Notes under the pieces: generated by a model
What the model saw: only the letters and a program-made list of their open reading frames with translations
What the model was told of the DNA's origin: nothing
Database searches by the model: none
In this document: one piece after another, positions 49,858 through 62,639 of the stretch
Position numbering within the stretch: position 1 is the stretch's first letter
Layout of the letters: every line of letters begins with the position of its first letter
Made by a program: the position numbers and the translations under genes
Source of the DNA: Oxyruncus cristatus
Lineage: Eukaryota > Chordata > Aves > Passeriformes > Cotingidae
DNA length: 64,000 nt
Assembly: GCA_013399855.1 (NCBI GenBank)
Contig: VXAY01003830.1
Coordinates: forward strand, 238,900-302,899
Direction: 5' to 3'

Positions 49858-50019
49858 GTAACGCCACTGATAATTAACAGCAAGCCAACAAATGCCTGGT
49901 GCTTGAGTGATGACTTAATGTACACTTGCAAGCTTAGCCAAGACCCTGGTGTGACTAAGCCAAATGCAGGAGGGGTGATTGTGCAAGAGTCTGCCTCCGC
50001 ATGCTATTGGAAATCCTGA
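49858..50019 (+). other. Possible terminal exon ORF, unknown
   Basis: A strong acceptor (ACTTTCTGTGAATATTTTACAG) is followed in phase 0 by 53 codons to a TGA at 50017-50019. The peptide begins VTPLIINSKPTNAWCLSDDL and is compositionally balanced, more protein-like than most ORFs here. There is no good donor inside it, which fits a last exon. No AATAAA was identified close downstream. Family unknown. Confidence 0.2.
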
Positions 50020-50229
50020 CTGTTTCTTTCTCAGCCGGTGTGACCACCCCATTTGGACTGCTCTGTGGGCTCCAACCCAAGCAATGGGCTTGCCTCAGGG
50101 TCCCTGGAGGCTCCAGCTCTTGTCGAGCTTCCTTGCAGCATACACTGAGTCATTGTATTTGCACAGGCCTGCAAGCTTCAGCTTTGGTGTCTCCTGTTGC
50201 CAGTAACAGCTGAGATTCTTCAACACAGA

Positions 50230-53200
50230 GAAGATCACAGGAGATAATTCTCTTCCAAACTTCTTGTTTTTAACATAGAGTATTTGGTGTGAGAGTCAGT
50301 TCTTATGATTGTTAGGGGTTCTTCCTTGTTCAGGCTATCTCAATGACAGCCTTGAAGTTAATGTGTGTTGGCCCACAAGCCTTGTAAGAGGTTTACTAGT
50401 AACAATAGCCACAAAGCCGCAACTGAAAAGCTGTGTGCTTAATCTACAGGATTAACACAAACAAGATGTCCTTGAGCAGGATAGGTTTACAGCAGTCTAG
50501 CAGGAGTCATTTTCTCCAAGAGCAGAACACAAAACTTTTACAGCCAGTGCCTGGGGAGACAGGAGCAGAGCAGACCCACAGGGCCACTGTCAGCAGTGGA
50601 CTACTGGCTCTCCCTGCTGCTAATCCAAACGAGCCGCTCTCCATGTTGGTAGCATGTGTCTCTGCATGTGTGTGATTCTATGATGAGGAATTTGTTTCCA
50701 GTTCTCTGCGAGCAGGAGCCATTGGTGCAAGTAGTTTTTATTGCAACTTGTTCTGGTGCTCTGAGGTGCCTGAGAGTAGATCTTGGGCATGAACTACAAG
50801 ATACATACCCCTACACGTTGAATTCACATGCGACTTCTGACTTCTTTTGGTGTGTGAAAGCCAATCCTTGTTGAAAAATAGGATTTGCTGCTGGTGGAAA
50901 TAATCTTCTGCTACTGAACACCAGAGGGTTGGAGAAGAGGGTGATGATCACTTATGAATGGCAGCTGATTAACTCCATCTCCCACCACAGCTTCCACTTC
51001 CATTCCAGCAATAACAACACATTTCTTCCCACACCTCGTATTCATTTCTCGCCTTATGATTATGCAATGTATTTGTTCAGTGGACTTTTGTTTGTGAACC
51101 TATTCTGTGCCCACTTGTTCTTGCTGTTGGACCTCACTGGAAGCCCCCTCGAAACATAACGGGGAGTCAAGGAGGGAAAAATATTTCGTATTTTTGTACT
51201 GTTTTCAAAGTTACCACTTACAGTGAGCTTATTTAAAAAGTAGTTTAAAAGTATTAGACCCTTTTCTAGTCCTCACTGAAAAGGATACCATCTTTTGTTG
51301 GTATTATTAGTAGAATCTTTACAGACTTAGAAAGTTGTCCAGATTTATACTTTCAAGTCAGTCTATGCATCCAAGACAGCTAGAAGTTTCCTATGAAAAA
51401 TGAAAAGTTTTTTGGAGGTTAAAGAGAATCCCTAACATGCATGAAAAAAAATTCATGCTCTCAAAAAAAAAAAAATTACCGAAATACCATAGATATACCT
51501 TTAATCGTATAATTATTCTGCACCTGTTGGAGGAGCTATGCATATTAGGAAGGGAATGGGTTTATAGAAGCTTCCCTGGTAGCTGATTTCTGCAAGAATA
51601 CAAAGAGAAAAGTGTATGTGCATGAAATGTAATCCTACCCCAAATGTTTTAGTGGACTTGGTGTCTGTGTGCTGCAGCTTTGCAGGTGTGATGGCTAAAT
51701 TAAGTTTCACAGCACTCCCTTGGGATGGTGCCCAGAGTAAAAATCTAGGCGTGGAGATTTGAAGCTAAATCCCTCTGAATAATTCTAAAAGCAGATTGGT
51801 GGCACTCTGGAGAATAGCAAAGTGAAGCAGCGGAGGAAGTGGGGGTGGGGGTACTGCTATCCAAGCAGGACTGGATCACAGGGTTAAGGAAGACATATCA
51901 ATAAGGAGGGGAAAGACAGGAGTCTGAGTTAACAGGTAACTTGTGTGATGTTAGGGGAAAAGATTGATTGTTTCCTAATGCTCTGCATAAAGGCAGATGA
52001 AGCAGTGGTGGGTGAAGAAGGCAAGTGTGAAAAGGCAGTGGGTTTCCTGTAACTCTGTTCCATCTTTCTCTTTCAGAAACTGTTTGGCAAATAAATCAGC
52101 AGAATTTAGACACTCTTTTGAAAACACTTCCAGCCTTCAATACTGTAAACATAACTGCTTTGTATAGTGAAATAGTACATTACAAAATTTCAGCTTCCCT
52201 CATGCATTATGTTCCCCTTGCATTTACAGCTCTCTGCGACACAGCAGTTACTATCTACCTGTGTCAGCTGAATCTTGAGCAACAGTAGTCTCAAACTGGT
52301 TATGAGGGATGTGGTGAACCTAGGCAGCCATCAGGATATTTCACTGGCAAGACTGCAATAAACATAGGTGCAGTTCTTCTTGAGTAGAAAGATCATATAT
52401 TAGAGCAGTTTTAAGGAATAGCAGGAAATGATGCTAGAAACACTGGTCTAGAAGGATCCTGCTTTGTTCCAGATATCTGGCAATAAGACTTATGACCTGG
52501 GCTTATAGAAGATAGAAGTATTAGTTCTGTGAAGGATTTCTCCCACAGTCTCTGGGAGTACCTGCTTTGAGTTTGGACTCAGAATCATTTCCAATTGGGA
52601 ATTTGCCTGGGTTTGGCTGTCTTGCCTTATTGAGGTATAATACATCACCTGCCATACTGACTGATTAACTAGCCTTCTAGCTGAGATGTCATAAACACCT
52701 CTGCACTATCTTATTGCAACAGCTATGAACAACTTCGGAGAACACCAATTACTAAAACAAGCATTTTTGACTCTGGAAAAAACAAACCACTTTGAGGATC
52801 TGTCATCCCCTCACTTTATTTAAGAAACAGCATTGACATGTCTGTCAGGATTTTATCCAGGTTGCAGGTTCTCTATGCTGTGTGTGGTTTGGACACAATT
52901 GCCTCGGAGCCAGCCTCAGGCACTATCACATCTCCATTGCACAGCTGAAAAGATAGTGAGACACTGAACTAATTGTGCAAGGGATCAACCCATGTCCAGC
53001 ATGACCAACCCTGCATTTGGACTTGTAAGGCTGGACGGACTGGAGAGTGCTCTGTGTAGTCACCTGGCAGTTTGAACCCTTTTCCAGTACCCATATGACA
53101 CAGATATTTTTCCAGTATGTGGAGCAGAAAAGTTGATAACTTCTGAGTGATTTCTTCTCCATCTGTTGTAAAGTTAACCAAGTCTGTGGTGACATCTATT

Positions 53201-54400
53201 TGTTTTGAGAAGGCTTAGGAGGAGACTGAGGCCAGTACAGTAGCATTTAGTTAATAGTGTAGAAAATGAAGACTCAAGTGCAGCACATCAAAGACTTTTT
53301 TTCCATTAAGCTGTGCCAGTGCTTCACATGATCTTTCTGAGTGGAGAATGATGAATACATAATTTGAAGTGTAGGCCCAGTATCTACATACAAGAATAAG
53401 CTCTCCAAGGCAGAAATGGCTTCTTAAGCCAAAATGACCTCTCAAATGAGACTGCAGGGCTACTGTGCAAATGGGTGCCAGCCATCTGCTACTCAGCTGG
53501 CAAATGTTGACTGTGCTTCAGGAGCTGAATGTTCTTCCCATGCAGTTAATTTCTTCCTTGGCAAAAAGTGCTGATGTACAGTTTGATTTTAAACAATGAG
53601 AAGAATAATGGGAACTACAAAACAAATGATCCAAGGAGCTCCGTTTCGCTCACTTGGCTCTGTTTATGCCCTCAGACATTACACTGCAAGAAAAAAAGCC
53701 GTCCTGACAGAGTTCAGGAGATACCCTGCCTGATGGTTTTTCGAAGGCTTCTGAGAGGTAGCATTTGATTACACCAAACCAGTGCTGCAAAGAAAGCAAT
53801 ATTTCCCTGAAATGTGAATAAACTGCTCCAGTCCTAAGTGGTTCCTCTCCTTTTGGCCTTGGAATCGTGGTCAGTTGGTTGCAGGGGTGAGGTGGTGAGG
53901 TCTGCATGTGATCACCTTTGAGGATGTGGGGCAGCCTTGTGTAGCTCCAGGATGTCTGAAGACACTATGGTTCCCACTGCAGCCTTGCTGATCAGAGGGC
54001 CTTTCTGAGCTCCACATGCTCAATATATTGAGTCACTAAAATGCACATGATCTATGCAAGCGATTTTTAATCTTTTTAATCTTTTTTAACAAAGATACCT
54101 ACACCTTTGTCTCTACCTCCCTATGCTTATGCTTTATATTTGGATATTTATTGTACAATTTAAGTATTTGTTTTAAAGAAAATGTAATTCAATGTCTCCC
54201 CAAAGATTTGCTGTTCCCCATAAACATTGCCTAGAAACATCTGCTTCCCTCATATGGATCTCATAATTTGTGCTTTGGATTTCATCCAGTGCTCTGTGGA
54301 AAAGTGATGCCTTCCAGAGACAGAAACCTGATTATGAGAAACCTCATGGGCAGTAGTGAGTGCCTTTGTTGCAACTGATTTTGAAGACAGAGAGCAAGAA
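50230..54400. other. Non-coding stretch
   Basis: Ordinary mixed-composition sequence with short conflicting ORFs on both strands, an A-run at 51462-51474, and no recognised repeat or gene. Confidence 0.35.
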
Positions 54401-54427
54401 ACAGAGAAGGGAGAAGCATTTTTTGTG

Positions 54428-54463
54428 AAATGTGTTTTTTTGTTTTTTTGTTTTTTTTTTTAC
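54428..54463 (+). repeat. T-rich tract with G interruptions
   Basis: T-runs interrupted by single G (TTTTTTTGTTTTTTTG), same class as the other bird G/T-rich tracts. Confidence 0.65.
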
Positions 54464-57194
54464 AGACACATGCCGTGCGCTCTTTTAGTCTCTTCAGTCA
54501 AATGCAGAGTAGCCTCTGCCTGTCTGAGTCTCTGCCTCTCTGTGGTTCTGACCCTTCAGCCAGCTCAAACCACACCTGACAGAGACGGGGGGGTCTCGAA
54601 AACAGCAATGTTCTTGATGTTTTACCAAAGTAGGCTAGTGGAAAAAGAAAAGAACCATTTTCTCTGAGTGCCCTGACTGCAGCACTACATTGTTAATTGT
54701 CAGAAAATCTATGCAGCAGAGAAAACTTGCAAAGAATACCAGAAATAAATAAGCTTTAACCAGTCACAAAATACAAGTCAGGACACCACACTTTCAGTCT
54801 CAGCATTGACGAAAACATTTAAAAATAAAGCACCTATAGACTCCCAACATCTTGAAGAACAACCTGTGCTATGTTCTGTACTGAGTAGGAGCTGTGCAGC
54901 CAGGAAGATTAAGGGCTCTTCCTCTTCATCTCCCCCTCTCCCTTCGTCCTTCCCTGGCTGTGGAAGGTGATCTGTTTTGCAGAGCAGCAGTCCAAGGAGG
55001 AGGTGGAAGATGCCCTGCCCTTTGACCTGCCTTCCCTTGCACCAACCACTGGTACATAAGAAGGATAATGTGTTCATTACCAGTCTACGTACTTTTAGTG
55101 CTCAGCTGTTTTGGCATTTCTTAGGGCTTGTGCTTGTGGAGAATAAGAACAACTTAGGTTAAAATAAAACAGATGGAGAATTAGAAGTGGCAAAAAATCG
55201 TAAAAGGAGGAACTAGACGGAAGAGGCAGGAAAACAAAGTTCCTTTTCTGTGTTCGTTGTACAAATCCTATCCCCCTAGCCATTTGTCTTTGAGAACAAG
55301 CCTCAGGAGGAGGTGATAGTTGTTACGTACAGATCTAATGATTAGAGAGTTTGTCCAGGGATGCAGAGTTCAGATATGTCCTCAGCCTGAAGTGCACGTG
55401 ATCCCTCACCTCCTACTTTCCTCCATCCCAGGACAGTGCCGTTAAGCATTTGCATCTGAATTGAACCCTTTTGCACTACTGTGATTAAAATCTGCATAAC
55501 AAAGTTGGTTGGGCCAAATTTGCAGTAAGTCAAGTATTTTATTTTAAATTCAGCTCTTCGTTTAGGTTTGCTCCATGCTTGTGGTGGAGCTCTGGATAAA
55601 TAGCCAATCTGTGCTGTATTGTATTTATCTCCTAAACATGTCACAAGACTTAATAGTTCAGCTATGGGAGCAGGAACCTCATTCACGTTTTATGCAATGC
55701 CAAATCCTTTGACAAACATTTAGAAATGGTCCAAGATTACCATTGTCTCTGCACAGGAAAGGTTTTACTTCTGCTTGGAAAAGTGCTGTGGGTCCACTAG
55801 GCTGTACATTCGCTTGTGACATCCTACACTTCTTGGCTTTTGGTAGCTGCCCACACCCTTCCCTTGTGTTTGTTGTAATCGGTTACATATGTCAGTTTGT
55901 TTTTGTACACATACTGACCTCAAATAGGAACAGGGAAATCTCTCTTTGGGAATAGCCGTGATGAGGTACATATCCTTTGTATCGGTGCTCATGATCCCTG
56001 GTTGTTTGGTTTGGGCTCACCTCTCTGTACACGCGTTTTGGTTTTGCCAGATCTCTGGAATTCTCTTCTATTTTGCCCAAAGCTGCTTTTAGGGGGAGGC
56101 TTGCCTTCTTTAGCAGTGCATTTTAGATGCTCCCATATGCTGCTATGTCCAAATAGCATTACAAAAATGCTACTACGTGAATTGTTCACTTAAAATTGTT
56201 GAGGCTGAGGCCTTGGTACAGTGCAAACCTGGAGCATATCAGTGCAGCCTTTGGATCTCGACTAAGTGAAAGCAACAGCTTCTTTCCACTACCATCCTAA
56301 ATAATTTGTTTTTATTGTAGTTTCTTACTTCTAATTCTTCATCCTTACATCTGATGAAGTCTCTATCTTCTTGCCCCGTGCCACCCTCCAAGAAACCTAA
56401 CACAAAAGTGTAGGTTCCTCTTGGTGGTTTAATGCTTAACTAAATGCTTCTCTCTCACTCCATCTTTTTCTCTTTTCTGGATGCCCCAGAGGAGTGTGCC
56501 TGGGTATGGGCCACCAAGCAGTCCCCAGCTGAACAGTGCAACCCTGCAAGCATGAGCAGTGACATCTTGCTCGGGGTTCTTCTGGCTCCAACTTCACTGC
56601 ACAGGAATGGAGCTGCCAAGTTCCAGTCAGAGAGTGGAGGGAGATCTGTATTTATGGGATCTGGGCATTATTTATGTCACAGGAAGAAAAATAGAGTAGA
56701 TTATGCTCACCAGTCCACTTCTGCCACACAGATGCACAAGCAGCATCATTAATGTTTGAGTCCAGCTAAGACATGGTTTGCTTACAGTGTACCTCGACAT
56801 CTTTTTCATTTCTGGGGAATAAGTGTCTGCTGGCTTTGAGTCAAATATTCACCAAATGGTACACTTCGGAAAGAAAGGAAAAAAGTGAAAGAAAACAGAA
56901 ATATGAGTACAGCTTGCAGTCTGCCTCTTCAAAATGCAAGCTGTGCTGAGGTAAAACACTTCCCAGGACAGCAGCCATCTCTGGGTGGAGTTGTTTTGGA
57001 GGAGGGAGTTTAAGTAGGCATGGACACGGATGAGGAAACTGCTGCAGTTTCCCTGAAATCTGAGTGATGTTTTTAAAATTCCTCTCCACCCTCAGAACTT
57101 GGGATTTGTCGCCTGTCTCTGTTACACAAGCATGTCTCAGCTTAAAATCTAGCATGAAGTTCATGCCCAAATGGCCTGATGGCTTTAGTGGACA

Positions 57195-57300
57195 TCAGCA
57201 AAATGCTTACTGATTTCAATGGGTTTGGACCACATATCTGTCTCTTCAAGAGCCTGATCCTTTCCTCACTGCAAACCAGCCTGAAGCCGGCAGGGAGTGA
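57195..57300. repeat. Possible relic of an old amniote repeat
   Basis: ACTGATTTCAATGGGTTTGG at about 57210 and GAGCCTGATCC further right resemble phrases of an ancient repeat common in birds and reptiles. Family not assigned. A related phrase (GGTTGGGCCAAATTTGC) occurs near 55510. Confidence 0.25.
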
Positions 57301-57309
57301 GCTCTGTGT

Positions 57310-58100
57310 TTGCAGTCAGGTGATGTGGCTGGATTTGGGAAAACCCAATATGTGACCCCTCAGACCCTCCCCAGCCCTCTGCTTGTGCACCAACCCTTCC
57401 TATCCTTCATTTGTTTGTTCTGCTCTTTATATTTCTTATCATCTTTCCCAGAATTGAAAAGGCACCAGGTGGGAAATGTGGGACACCGCTGCTCCTGGTC
57501 TGCCCTCTCTTGGGTAGCAGCAGTGGTGTCGCGCCTTCCCAAAGGCAGGCAGCAGCACATGCTTGACAGGAGAAGTTTTTTAACCAAGGTCTGGCATGCC
57601 AGCGATGCTGAGCATCGCCTGAACTAGTCCTGTCCTCACTGGAATGCTGCTGAAGGCCAGGCCTTGGTCCTGGATGGTGTCCAGGAAGGGGACATGCTGA
57701 CGTGGCTCGCTCACAGGAGTGTATAGAGCATCTGAGTCCCAGGCAACAGAACTGCTGAAGCACCTCAGCTTTAGCCGATCAAGCTGCCCAGTTTCTGCAA
57801 TTTGATCTGCATTGGTGTGGTGTACTCGCTGTTCTGAGACCAGGGAAGGTAAAGCTTGGGAAGGGCAGTTAAACCACATTGTGATGGAGCAGAAATGTGT
57901 TAATCTTTCAGTTGGGCAATCCAAGGATGATCAAGGAAAAGCAAAGCCCTGTACGTTTCTTCATTTTTTGTAATAAAGCCTCATAAAAGATTCCTTTTTT
58001 TCCCCAGTCTCCACACTTTAGAAAGAGGGAAGGAACGGCCTCCAGCTCAGCATGAAAAGGTGTCTTTTAAAAAGAGTAACTGTTTTTAAGAGAAGGCAAA
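57310..58100. other. Moderately GC-rich stretch with overlapping ORFs
   Basis: Four ORFs of 75-118 codons overlap on both strands (plus 57310-57627; minus 57360-57587, 57407-57763, 57580-57924). They conflict with each other and show no start context or splice pair I trust. They probably reflect locally reduced stop frequency. Confidence 0.35.
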
Positions 58101-58118
58101 TGAAGCTTGATCGCTTGC

Positions 58119-58190
58119 TTTTGTTTTGGTTTGCGTTGTTGTGGGTGGTTTTTTATTTGCCTTTTTTGTTTTTGTTTTTGTTTTTTTTTG
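58119..58190 (+). repeat. G/T-rich low-complexity tract
   Basis: TTTTGTTTTGGTTTGCGTTG then TTTTTGTTTTTGTTTTTG. The 89-codon ORF through it is a composition artefact at its N-terminus. Confidence 0.7.
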
Positions 58191-58199
58191 TAACAATGT

Positions 58200-61100
58200 T
58201 GCTCAATATTTAATCTTCTGCAGAACACATAACTTCTGTTTCCTGTGTTACGAAATCCTGGAAACAGCCTTGAATTTTAAGGAAAGCAAGTACACTTCTT
58301 CAGAGAAGATGCAGCAAAAGAGCTCCCTCTGTCGTCCATTGTATGTTTTGGCCAGTTTGCTGCAACGTAGGAGTATCCGGTTAAAGCCAGAGTGAAACTT
58401 GTGTTAAATTACATTGGATTGAGGGTTTATCTGCAGTATTCTGCTTTATGTCAGTTTAATTCAAATGTTTGGAAAAAGATGAGTAGCAAGCGTTGGCATT
58501 CAACACCCGGCTGAAAAAAAAGCAAACCCATCCAACTGTTTTTGATAAAGTACTAAAATACTGCTTCTGAAATGAGTCCTTAAAAGCACAGTGGGAGATA
58601 TATCTTTCATGATATCTAGAAAATATTTAACTAAACATGTTTTTGATTGCTTTTTTCTCATCAGATTTAGTTACCAGTAAAATGGGGTCAAAATACAAAT
58701 CTCTTTAACCGTCACTTTTAGAATGAGGTTGGCTGGGCTTAAGCCAGTTGTGACACAAGTCCAAGGAATAGATGTTTTAACAGGAACTATTGAGCTGCAA
58801 CCATTTCTAATTACTGTGGAAAGCTAGAAAAAAATAACTTGCTAAGTGTCACCTTTTTAAGGTAGCTCTAACAATCCTGTATATATGAAACGTGGCTTTC
58901 AGGGCACAGCTGTAATAAGAGTTGCATGTTCAGTGTTAAAGGCTTCACTTAATTTGTGCTATACCTTGTAAAGTCAAGTTACTGCATTTATGTGCTTGTT
59001 TTTCCAATCAGAACCTTACATTTAATGGGAAAACAGCTACACTAAGATGGCAGTTAATGATGCACTGCTTCTTCTAAATTGTAAATTTTGCTGTGCTTGG
59101 AATATGTTTTCTTTTATGAAACACGTTCTCACCCTAGATTTAATATCATGATTAACTTCATTACTAGTTTATGACTTTAGTCAAATTTTTTTCCTACAGA
59201 AATAAGTAGATAATTTTCTTACAAGCTTACACTTGAACACTTTTCAGAAAATCACTGTATAACTTAGGAGTATCCAAGTGCTTTTAGCTGATAATTCATC
59301 TGAGGTGACAAAGCAATTGCAGCCTTGTGTCAGCCTTGTAACTTCTGCCCTTCAAGAAGACAGAAACCAAGCAGTGTGTAAATTTGCCTCCGATATTTGT
59401 TTAAGCTCCATGCAGTCCTACCCATAAGTTCCTACAGATTTCCCTTGATTTCTCTTCATTCAAGGGCAGACTGATGTTTGTGAAGACATTTAACAGTGAT
59501 AGCTTGGACTGAAATCGGCCAGTCTTATCAAGGGTGGGGATACTGACTTTGCAGAAAGAGTTGAATGACTGTGAACATCACTGGAAATGGATCCCTAGTA
59601 CACAAGATAAATGATGTTGCTTTAAAACAGTGGGCAGAAAGGTCTTCAAAGTCTGAGACAGGGATTAATTAAAGAGGGAAAACAGATCTTCCACCCAGCT
59701 TGGTTTCTTGCTTTTCTTAAAGAAACATTTCACTTAAACAAAAAGCTGATGATTCAATGAAAAGCTAATTACACTAACTTATTCAAAAAGGCTACTTCAG
59801 CAATTTCAGATTTCTTGTTATTTCAATAAGCCCAGGCATGATGGGATTTTTTCTGAATATTATATATCCCATTCAGTCTTTTCACCATATAATCACATTT
59901 TTATAGTGACATTTTCACAGTGTTTTCAAATCACATGGTGAGTTCTGTTAGCTTGGTCTTAAGTGTTATACAGACTCTTCTACTGATGGGAGACAGATGA
60001 GTCTCCCAACTCAACTTGGGAAACCAAATGTACACGAAGAGAAAAATTCTTACTTTAGTAAACACAGGGTATGCAGAGGTAGCAAAAAGCAAGTCTGTCC
60101 TAGAAGGGAAAATGCTTCAGCCTTGCAGTGAAAATAGTGGAAACCTCTTGATATACTTGTGTTCAAAAATTTTACAAGCATTTAATTTGTTTTTTTTCTA
60201 ATTAAGACCTCAAAATTCCCTTGTGTTTCTTAAGTGGGCTGTAACATAATGGGGATATGTTCTATAGCAGGTAAGAAATAAATTACAGAAAACAGCCTGG
60301 TTATTTTAATGGGCTAGGTCCTCTAAGGAGGAAGCAGATCTTCATCTGAAATGGGATGTGCTTCCCTTCCCTCAGTGAAGGCATGTGCTTCTGCAATGCA
60401 TCCCTACCAGAGGTGGTCAGGGCAGATGGGCATCCTTGCTGGACCCCATCTACCTCTTCATGTCCTGTCTTCCCCTCTCGGTGACTGTGTGACTACATCT
60501 CAGCTCCAGCAGGGCATGGCTGCTCCAAACCTCAATTGCTACCTCCTGGGAAAGGCAAGTAATGTCTGGGAAAGGTGGCTTTCTCCAAGGAAACTCAGTT
60601 TTACTTCAACAGATACCATATTTATTTTGAAAGTGACACCTAGCATGTTGAAGGTGGCCTTTTCAGACTGCTGGCTTCTGTTTTGCACAGGCTGTGACAC
60701 TCCACTAGGCTGTTGATAAATCAAGTGAAAAACAATAACGAAAAGAGAACAGATGCCTACTTAAAAAAAGGAGGCTTTTTTAGCTGACTTTCACACAGAA
60801 ATCCAGAATCCATCAGGCTTAACTACTCCGTCTTTGTTGGCACCAGAACAGTTTTGGTGGCATTGTGCTCTGGGCTCCACACACTTTCTTTTTTAATTTA
60901 AATCTCCATGAACTACTGTGTAAATAAATAAGGAGTACAAGGCTGCACTGTCTCTTCCCTGATGCTGTGCATGAGGCCAAGGCGCCAGCTAGCAACCACC
61001 TCTCTGAGCAGACACCCACCCCATCTGACAAAACAGGTCTCCCAGAGATCTGGCTTTGAACTTAATGTCAACAGACAGAAAGGTACGGGGAAAAGACTCT

Positions 61101-62140
61101 GCGGGGTGGAGACCCCCAGCCCCTGCTGGGCTTTGCTGCATATTTTCCTGCAAACCATGGCTAACAGCAAAGGAATTTTTCCAGAGTTACACAGATTTTA
61201 AAAGCATTGTGATGATGATTTCCAGTGTGGTGCTTTTTCAGTTTTTGCATACTTGTTTGGTCTTAAACAATCTGGGGAGATATTGAGAAGTAAATAAATG
61301 TCAGGATGCTCTGGCTGAAGCCCTCAGGGGGTCACGCTAGTCATAAGTCAGCTCAAAACCAGCTCAGACAGTCACCTTTTTTTTTTTTTTTNNNNNNNNN
61401 NNNNNNNNNNNNNNNNNNNNNNNNNNNNNNNNNNNNNNNNNNNTTTTTTTTTAAATCTAAAGAAGGCCAGCTCACAAATTTGAAGGCTGTAATCCATATA
61501 ATAAAACACAGGGTAGGTGAGGCAGCTTCAGCAGCATCTGCTGAAAAGTCCCACAGTATCCAGAATGTACAATAATGGATGCTATCAGCCAGTGAACTCT
61601 CATTTACAGGGCCATGTGCTTTAAAAGGAATGTTGATAGGTTCTCCTTATCTCTGTTTGTCATCACTCCTATCCTTCATTTCACTGCTTCCAAAGGAAAA
61701 CACTCCAAATTGTTAGTGTCCTCCACTGAGCCGCTGACATTTCTTATTTCTTATGTTGGCCCTTCTACCCTGGACCTTTCTGCCCCCATATCTGAGCTCC
61801 CTTGTCATTTCACTTTAAAGATGATCAAGAGGTTAGATTTACACAGCACAGTGGTACTCACACAGTTGTCTCTTTATAACTGGCTAGCAAGCTTGTCGCT
61901 TGCTGCCAACATCTGAAGATAGGAGCTTAGGAAAAGATGACACAGTAAAGCACACAAGCCCATAAAACTACACTTAGCGATTTGTCATGCTTCTCTGTAT
62001 CCTGTTAAAAACAGGCCCTGTTTTCACCTGCAGTTTGAGGGCTGCTCTGTTTCCTGCGTGCATTCCCTGTATAAACCTTGTGCTAGCCCTCTTACATGCC
62101 AGCAAACCCCACAATAGAGACCACTTCTATTTTGGGGTGT
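58200..62140. other. Non-coding stretch
   Basis: No recognised gene. A TTAAG acceptor with TAGCAG/GTAAGA donor near 60235-60269 encloses only a short block. ORF 60351-60716 (plus, 121 codons) is open but lacks splice sites and resembles nothing known. Confidence 0.35.
61392..61443. other. Assembly gap within a poly-T run
   Basis: About 52 N flanked on both sides by T homopolymer (to 61391 and from 61444). The real locus is probably a long poly-T tract that could not be resolved; the true length is unknown. Confidence 0.93.
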
Positions 62141-62152
62141 TCTCACCTGCAG

Positions 62153-62210
62153 GATGATGCACCAAGGCGATATGTCTGGTGTCTGGAGTGCAAGCAAAGA
62201 AATAGGACCG
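62153..62210 (+). CDS. Candidate 58-nt coding exon, unknown protein
   Basis: The acceptor GGTGTTCTCACCTGCAG is strong and the donor GGACCG/GTAAGACTG is good. Phase 0 reads DDAPRRYVWCLECKQRNRT plus one base; a second frame (MMHQGDMSGVWSASKEIGP) is also open. The phase-0 peptide has a C-x2-C pair and basic residues, as in small zinc-binding segments, but too little is visible to assign one. Two CpGs lie in the block. No partner exon was linked with confidence. Immediately downstream a third frame (DEFGKYHILHHCVRLNIDND) is open to AATCAG/GTATGG at 62313. Confidence 0.27.
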
Positions 62211-62639
62211 GTAAGACTGTGCTGTGGATGAGTTTGGCAAATACCATATTCTGCATCACTGTGTAAGACTCAACATTGACAATGACATCCCTTTTCCAAA
62301 GGAAAATAATCAGGTATGGTGTGGCAGTCCCATGGGACATGGAGGGTACAGTGGGGAAGAGGTGCACCCTGGTCCCCTTCCCTGTTCCTGCCCAGGGATT
62401 GTGCAGAACCTCCTTATGCAGGGACCTCATAGCACTGGGCTCTTGAGGAGCCTCTGCCCATGGGTACGAAGCTTGGTCAGGAGAGGAATGGTCAAGCAGG
62501 CCCCAAAGCACTCAGCAATAGGGAGAGTAGAAGGTGCTTGGGCTGCAAGTCCTTGGTCAGATCCATGTGGTGTAAATAGATATTTTCTCCCTCTGGGCTT
62601 TCCACTGAGAAAAACCAACCAGAACACCAGATAGGGGAC

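Noticed and set aside
55342..55686. Minus-strand ATG ORF of 114 codons with protein-like composition
   Set aside because: There is a fair donor (AGGAG/GTGAGG) but no acceptor upstream and the ATG context is ordinary. Part of it overlaps a GGGCCAAATTTGC phrase that looks like an old repeat. Not enough for a gene call.
62224..62634. Plus-strand ORF of 136 codons
   Set aside because: The second half is GC-richer with no supporting signals. Only the first 30 codons, up to AATCAG/GTATGG, look exon-like, and they are described under the 62 kb finding instead.
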